A program made the translations under genes and the position numbers. Under the pieces are notes generated by a model, which did no database searches, was not told the DNA's origin, and saw nothing but the letters and a program-made list of their open reading frames with translations. Positions 58,865 to 64,000 of a stretch of DNA of 64,000 nucleotides are shown in pieces. Where the stretch lies: positions 682,001 through 746,000 of the forward strand of contig JAPVLO010000122.1 of NCBI GenBank assembly GCA_027257055.1, given 5' to 3'. The stretch's first letter is position 1; every line of letters begins with the position of its first letter. This stretch comes from Cephalopachus bancanus. Its lineage: Eukaryota > Chordata > Mammalia > Primates > Tarsiidae.

Positions 58865-59065
58865 GGAGGAAATGGCCAGGTCTGAAGGGCCTTGGGGGCC
58901 GTGAGGGAGAAGTGCTACATACTTCATAGAATTTCCAGAAAGGCCCCTGTATCTATGTGGGGACCAGACTGCTGGGGCCAGGGGTCAGGAACAGAGACTG
59001 GATGCAGAAAGGGAGGCTGTGGCTATGGTCTAGGGGGAGATGTGGGTGGCTTGGACCAGGCGATG
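58865..59065 (-). mobile_element. L2 LINE fragment, antisense
   Basis: GGCCAGGTCTGAAGGGCCTTGGGGGCCGTG and GGGTGGCTTGGACCAGGCGATGG echo reverse-strand L2. Confidence 0.4.
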
Positions 59066-60165
59066 GGTGACAGGCCACCAGGGACATGCCTGCGGGCAGT
59101 GTCCTGATGCAGGTGTGGGACTGAGGGTTGAGTGACCAAGGTCTAGCCCAAGTTATGCCACCAAGTATGCCCCTTGCTGGGCCGCCTCAGGAATGCACGT
59201 TTAAAGCAGAGCAGACAGGACTTACAGCCACGAGGACTGTTAATTAGTTGCATATTAGTGAAGTAATTTGGAACTTGTTAGAATTAAGTAATCTTGTCAA
59301 TATAAAAGATTTCCCTCCATCCTTAGATAGCTTTCCATGATCAAATCATGTCGTTTTCTATTTTGATTTATGATGTAGCTTGGGGACTTTTCACCCTGGA
59401 GCATAACATTTCACCTTGGAAGAATAGAATTATTTCTCTGAGTAAAAGCAAGGGTTTTGCAGAATATGTTCTGTTTATGAATATCTTTTTAGTTACCTGC
59501 GGTTTTTGTAAAGTTTGGTCACTTCTGCAAATGAAATCTATTCGTAGGTACCTAAATGAGACTTTTTCTTCGACAGAAATTATTTTGTAAAAGTTAGAGG
59601 CCAAAGTGTTCATGGACACTTTTTTCTGAAACTTTTATCTGATTTTTTTATGTCTTTAAAAATATTGTTCAGCCCATACCTGCTTATCTTTTCCTGCCAG
59701 CTGAGTCATTCTCCAGGCTGAGTGATGTGCTTGGGCCAGCTGCCTCTTAAGACACATTTCTGCAGACAGAGTTAACCACTCTGCCCAAGGAACATTTAGG
59801 AATCTTTGCTTGTAGTTCACAGACAGTGTGGTTCAAATCCTGGCCATTCTGTCTACATCCTTACCTGAAGTCTTCTTGGATCTGACTGCTCCCTCCACCA
59901 TGCCTCTTTTGAAGACAAAATTCCAGACTTTTACCTGTTCAGGAGCTATTAGTTCTTGTATCAGCCCAGATTCTTTTAAACATCACCATGCCCCATCTGC
60001 TCTCTCTGTGCTCTGTCTGCCTCCACATCAGCTTCTCCTCTTACCCCTTCCCCCAACCCCACCTATTCTTTCAGAACCCATTGGGGTCATGTGTGCATGT
60101 GCCCTCTCTGCCTGATTCTCCAACTAGTCTTCCTGGCACAGCTTCTCTTCTAAGCTCCATTTCTG
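59066..60165. other. Mostly unique DNA
   Basis: 59230-59600 is AT-rich with TTAATTAG and ATCAAATCATG cores and may be conserved noncoding DNA. No repeat or gene recognised up to the L2. Confidence 0.35.
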
Positions 60166-60625
60166 CTTTCTTGTTGCATAATGAGAATCTCTTATATTTC
60201 ACATTGGAACCTCCAACCTGGCAGGTCCCAAACTGAACTCAAGGGTCTCCCCTCAGAACTGTGCCTCCTTCAGGATTCCCCATCCTGTCACCAGTCTCCT
60301 AGTCCTCCAGGCTCAGCATTTTGCTATTGATTTTGATTCTGCTTTTTCTTTTGATTTTTATATCCTATGTTTTGCCCCAAGTCTACTAATTTTTCTACTA
60401 TTAATTTTCTCTCAGATATTCCTGTTTCTTTCTTTCCCAAGACTTCTGCCTTAGTTCAGACCCTCATAATTTAAACAAAATCCACAATAGCCTTCTGATT
60501 CATCTTCCTAATTAGAGTTACCTCCTTTCAGTCTATCCTTACGTATTCTTGCCAAGTTTATCTTCCTGTATTGACCATCAGGTTGCATTTTGCTCAGAAA
60601 CTTCCATAGTTCTCTACTAGCTAAC
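60166..60625 (+). mobile_element. L2 LINE internal region
   Basis: AACCTCCAACCTGGCAGGTCCCAAACTGAACTCAAGG-type text, TCACCAGTCTCCTAG, AATAGCCTTCTGATTCATC and CAGGTTGCATTTTGCTCAG follow L2 order on the plus strand. Confidence 0.7.
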
Positions 60626-60629
60626 TGTA

Positions 60630-60830
60630 ATGATAAACATTTGAGTGCTTGCTATGAACCAGGAGTAGATCTAAGACGTTTGCGTGTATTTACATGTCTA
60701 TTTCAATCAATTCATAGAATAACCCCATAGGAAAGATACTGTTATTTTCCATATTTTAGGGAGGAAAAAACCAAGGTACAGAGAAATTAAGTGGCTTGCC
60801 TATAGAACTAGGTTCAAATGCTTAGCAGGA
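60630..60830 (-). mobile_element. MIR SINE, antisense
   Basis: TGAGTGCTTGCTATGAACCAGG, AATAACCCCATAGGAAAGATACTG, CAGAGAAATTAAGTGGCTTGCC. Confidence 0.75.
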
Positions 60831-60864
60831 TATTCAAGACCTCCAAGATTTGGTTCCATGTTTA

Positions 60865-61070
60865 TTTTTCAATATTTAGTCAATATTTATTGAGCATTTG
60901 GTATACATCCCTGACTTAATGGAGCTTATACTCTATGGAGTGAAAAAATGGTAAGGAAACAAATAGATACATAAATAGTGTTTATAGCAATTAGTGCATA
61001 GGGAAATAAACAGGATTATATGAGAAAGAATAATAGGGGAAATCACTCTTATATAAGGCGGTTTTAGCTC
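60865..61070 (-). mobile_element. L2 LINE 3' end, antisense
   Basis: TTAGTCAATATTTATTGAGCATTTGG, CTTAATGGAGCTTATACTC, GTAAGGAAACAAATAGATAC. Confidence 0.75.
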
Positions 61071-61074
61071 ATCT

Positions 61075-61262
61075 CTTCAGTGTTTCTCAAAGTGGGGGTG
61101 ATGGAGGAGAGTGGGAAACAACAGCTTTAGAATTATTTGAGAATCCTTGACAAAAATACAGATTCCTCCACCCACTATCAACTCAGAATTACTGGGTAGT
61201 AGTCCCAGAATCGAATCAAGTAATCCCCCAGCATTTTAAACAAAAGCTGCTGGGGAATTTTT
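61075..61262 (+). mobile_element. MER5-type element
   Basis: CAGTGTTTCTCAAAGTGGGG, AAAAATACAGATTCCTCCACCC, AATCCCCCAGCATTTTAAACAAAAGC. Confidence 0.7.
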
Positions 61263-62130
61263 TTATGTCAGCTGCTTGATCTCCCCAAACTCACCCAACC
61301 ATGGTTATTGTCCTGCATCCTCTATATTCCTGTCTCCTCATCTGCCTCCTCTGCCCATCTCTGTGTGCCAGCTCCAGCTTCCTCTTTCACATCGACATCA
61401 GATGCCACCCCTGGATCCTCCTAGCTGGCAGGGCAGCCTTCCTTCCCTCCTTATGGGACATTTATCACCCTCTATTTTGTAGACAGTAACTTGTATTCAA
61501 GTTGTATCCTTTCATGAACTGAACTATATGACCAGTCAGGTCAGAGTTGAATCTGATTAGTTTTAAAGTCTTTCAGTGCCTTGCTCATAGCAGGTGCTCA
61601 ACGTGCATTTGGGAAATGTCCAGCTAAGGTTAAACCTAGTTCTCTTTGAACTTTGTCTTTCCTTCCTCCAGTTGCCACCACTTGACTGTGTTTAAAATGA
61701 CCTGTTCATGGTAAGCCAAGCTTGTACCAAGACTGGACAACCAGTTCTGTGCTCAGCTTCACCTCTAAAAATGAAGGTGACGTAGGGGGGTGAGAATGCC
61801 ACAATTTCCAGCCAGCTTGCTGGATGCATCCTGATGGCCTATTTCAGAAAGGGTCTTCACTATAGTGCAGTGCGGTGGGGGTTCCCGTGGCTGAGATATT
61901 CAGTATGATATAGATAGAGTGGAAAGAGGTTTTCCAAGCACTTTGCTCTGAAAAGAAACAAACAAACAAAAACAGCCTATTGTGATCACACCTACTGGGA
62001 TGAGGAAAGTGTTGTTGCTCCTTTTTTTGTACTAATAATTTTGACTGTTGTTCCTAAGGGGCTGCTGAGTAACATGTCCTTCAGTCCACTCATCATGCAG
62101 ACACATGAGTAACCTGTTTTAACACAAGTC
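61263..62130. other. Mostly unique DNA
   Basis: Traces of L2 at 61280-61420 and a MIR/L2 end at 61570-61610. (AAAC)n at 61952-61972. No gene signal. Confidence 0.35.
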
Positions 62131-62570
62131 ATATCCTGTCCCTTCTGCTCAAATCCCTCCAGTGACTTTCAATCTCAGGTGAAGTTAAAAGCTGGATCTT
62201 GGCTGGGTGCGGTGGCTCATGCCGGTAATCCCAGAACTTTGAGAGGCAGAGGTGGGAGGATTGCCTGAGCCCAGGGATTCGAGAACAGCTTGGGCAACTT
62301 GGTGAGACCTTGTCTCTATAATAAATAAAAAAATTAGCTGGATGGTTCTTGAGGCAGAAGGAGTGCCTGAGCCCAGCAGGTAGAGGCTATGGTGGCCATG
62401 AGCATGACACTGCTGCACTCCAGCCTGGGTGACAATGAGACGCTGAATTAAAAAAAAAAAAAAAGTCCGGGTCCTTACCTCAAAAGGGCTGATAAAGACC
62501 TTCACGGTTTCTCTGACCCCATCTCCTATTATTCTCCATTGCTCATTCCATTACACCATATTGGCTGGAA
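62131..62570 (+). mobile_element. L2 LINE split by an Alu
   Basis: 62131-62200 (TCCCTCCAGTGACTTTCAATC) and 62465-62570 (CCTCAAAAGGGCTGATAAAGACC, TGACCCCATCTCCTATTATTC) are consecutive L2 parts. Confidence 0.7.
62201..62464 (+). mobile_element. Alu, early lineage type, internally shortened
   Basis: Head is J-like (GGCTGGGTGCGG) with lineage ACTTGGTGAGACC and CTATAATAAATAAAAAAATTAG linker. Right arm lacks about 30 bases near 62342. Confidence 0.9.
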
Positions 62571-62574
62571 CTAC

Positions 62575-62720
62575 CACACAACAACCCTAGGAAGTGCTTT
62601 CATTATTTCCATTTTAGGATGAGGGAATGGAGGCACAAGAGGTTAAACAACACTCCTCTTGCTGAAATTAGTAAGTGTCTGAGCTGGGATTTGAACCTAG
62701 GGCTAGAGACCATGCTTTTC
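62575..62720 (-). mobile_element. MIR SINE, antisense
   Basis: TTCCATTTTAGGATGAGGGAATGGAGGC and GAGCTGGGATTTGAACCTAGGG. Confidence 0.8.
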
Positions 62721-63250
62721 ACCTTAATTTTCACTGCTCCTCAGTGTGTGTGAGTGAAACTGTTTGGAAAGAGGAGAAAAGAGGTATCTACCAGTTGCTT
62801 TATTTCCTCTCTAGCAGCATGAGGAGTTGAGGGATAGGTGGTCCTTCTCACCTCTTCAGTGGAATTAATTCCTTTGCTCTAGCCAGATCTTGTCTGGGAT
62901 CATCAGCTCTCTCCCCAGCTGCCTGCACCTCCCCCTCTGCAGCACCTTCAATTCATCCTTCCCACCTGAAAGTAGTGCCAGGGAGCTGTCTTTGGCTATC
63001 ACAATGGATGGACTGGATGATGCCTGGTGAGCTGGGGCCAAAATTGCTCACAGTCCTGAAATAAGCAGTCCAGTCCTGTGCAGCAAAAGGACTTTCTTAC
63101 TGAAAATGCCCCAAGTGCTTCCATGATTTTTCTCTTCTGTGCTGTCTTTTCCACAGTCTTCACCAATACAAGGCATATGCTTTGTTCAAGGAGCAGCCTA
63201 AGTTGTCACTTTGAGACTGGAAGACTCAGCCACCCCTGTTTAACTCAAGC
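62721..63250. other. Unique DNA
   Basis: No repeat recognised. An acceptor-like CTCTGCAG at about 62936 and donor GTGAGCTGG at 63027 exist but the interval has no other coding support. Confidence 0.35.
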
Positions 63251-63254
63251 TCTC

Positions 63255-64000
63255 CTTTCGTTTCACAAATGTTTGTGGAGCGACAGCTGATGCAAGTGCA
63301 GCCTGGGACTCATATATGAATCTGGTAGTCCCTGTCTTGAGGGTGCTTTTGGCCTGTTGGGGAGTTGGGATTTGTACACAGCGACATCACAGGGCAGCTT
63401 ATCATAGGTGTGCACTATGGAGTTTTAGAGGAGACGAAGGTGCCTATTTGTGGAGCTGGCTCTTGAAGGACTAGAAGGATTGGTTCTCTATTAATGGATA
63501 TGGTAGAATGAGCACTCTTGGTGGTAGAAATCACATGGGCAAAATTAAAGAGGTGTGGACATCCAAGGAGGATTCAGGAAATGGTGAGGGGTTTGGTTGA
63601 AATGTGTCATAAGCTTGATACAAGGAAATGAAAAGAGTTTTAAGATGGGAATGGAAGGTTGCATTTAAGTTGCTGAGGCCTTATATATGTAATGAAGAAT
63701 CTGGACTTTAATTAATTTAGAAATAGGGCCAGCACAGGTTATTTGCTTAAGCAAAGCTGTAATGTGAGTTAATTGATAGTTTTGCATGTTGTATCTGGTT
63801 GTGAGATCCATGAGGAATAGTAATAAAAGGAGTCTAGCAGAAAAGAACCTAGTTAAAAGGTTTTTGTAACCATCCCTTGTGAGATGAATATGAGTGGCAG
63901 CAGTGGGAAAGGAAAGGAAGGAATAGAAACGAACAAAGAAAAGACACAGCTGAGTGACTGACTGGTAAGCAGTGGGAGAAGGTTTTAAGGTGGGCTACCA
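63255..64000 (-). mobile_element. L2 LINE, antisense, running off the window
   Basis: Reverse-strand L2 in order: GATACAAGGAAATGAAAAG, GGCCTTATATATGTAATGAAGAATCTGGACTTTA, AAAAGGTTTTTGTAACCATCCC. Confidence 0.65.

Noticed and set aside
62937..63026. Possible exon between CTCTGCAG and GTGAGC
   Set aside because: Weak pyrimidine tract and no compatible neighbour exon.

Overview
The window is nuclear DNA of a primate, most likely a tarsier. Dimeric Alu elements are primate-specific. The old Alus here look like AluJ (shared by all primates) and I see no clear AluS or AluY copies. The younger Alus form a distinct lineage: the head reads GCCGGGCTCGGTGGCTCAGCC, the linker contains ACAATAAATCAAAAATT, and the right arm contains TACTTGGAAGGCTGAGG and GCCGGGAGCGGCCACTG. 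That lineage does not resemble the Alu types I know from lemurs, galagos or monkeys. The young L1 family, with a 3' end containing TGTACCCCACA, is also unlike human L1PA. The species call is an inference from repeats and needs a search to confirm.

No complete protein gene is visible. The strongest coding hint is a pair of small plus-strand exons at 12109-12235 and 12379-12427. They have good splice signals, a strong-context ATG and an in-frame upstream stop. Short ORFs elsewhere are repeat-derived or chance.

Layout. 1-3605: antisense L1 5' regions and ORF2, including tandem 5'UTR-like units, with a nested lineage Alu. 3606-7430: older sense L1 pieces with a nested Alu and a young L1 tail. 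7658-8165: another young L1 tail. 8440-11400: an ancient antisense L2 split by a mariner deletion derivative, a MaLR-type LTR with clean 5-bp target duplications, an AluJ and another old element. 11558-18379: Alu-rich intronic-looking DNA containing the candidate exons and an LTR-end/Alu chimeric insertion. 18957-22648: a 3.7-kb young L1 with 13-bp target duplications. 23-29.6 kb: Alu fragments, old DNA elements and old sense L1. 29.6-46 kb: mostly unique sequence with MIR, L2, MER5-type and Alu copies, and several conserved-element-like AT-rich stretches. 47710-51040: a second large young L1 with 14-bp target duplications. 51-64 kb: L2, MIR, LTRs, three (GT)n tracts and unique DNA.

The genes do not form a pathway. 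The main content is a stratified record of retrotransposition. All young L1 pieces lie antisense, which would fit (weakly, with only five pieces) a plus-strand host transcript running through the window. Family names are from recognition by eye; ends without target duplications are approximate.
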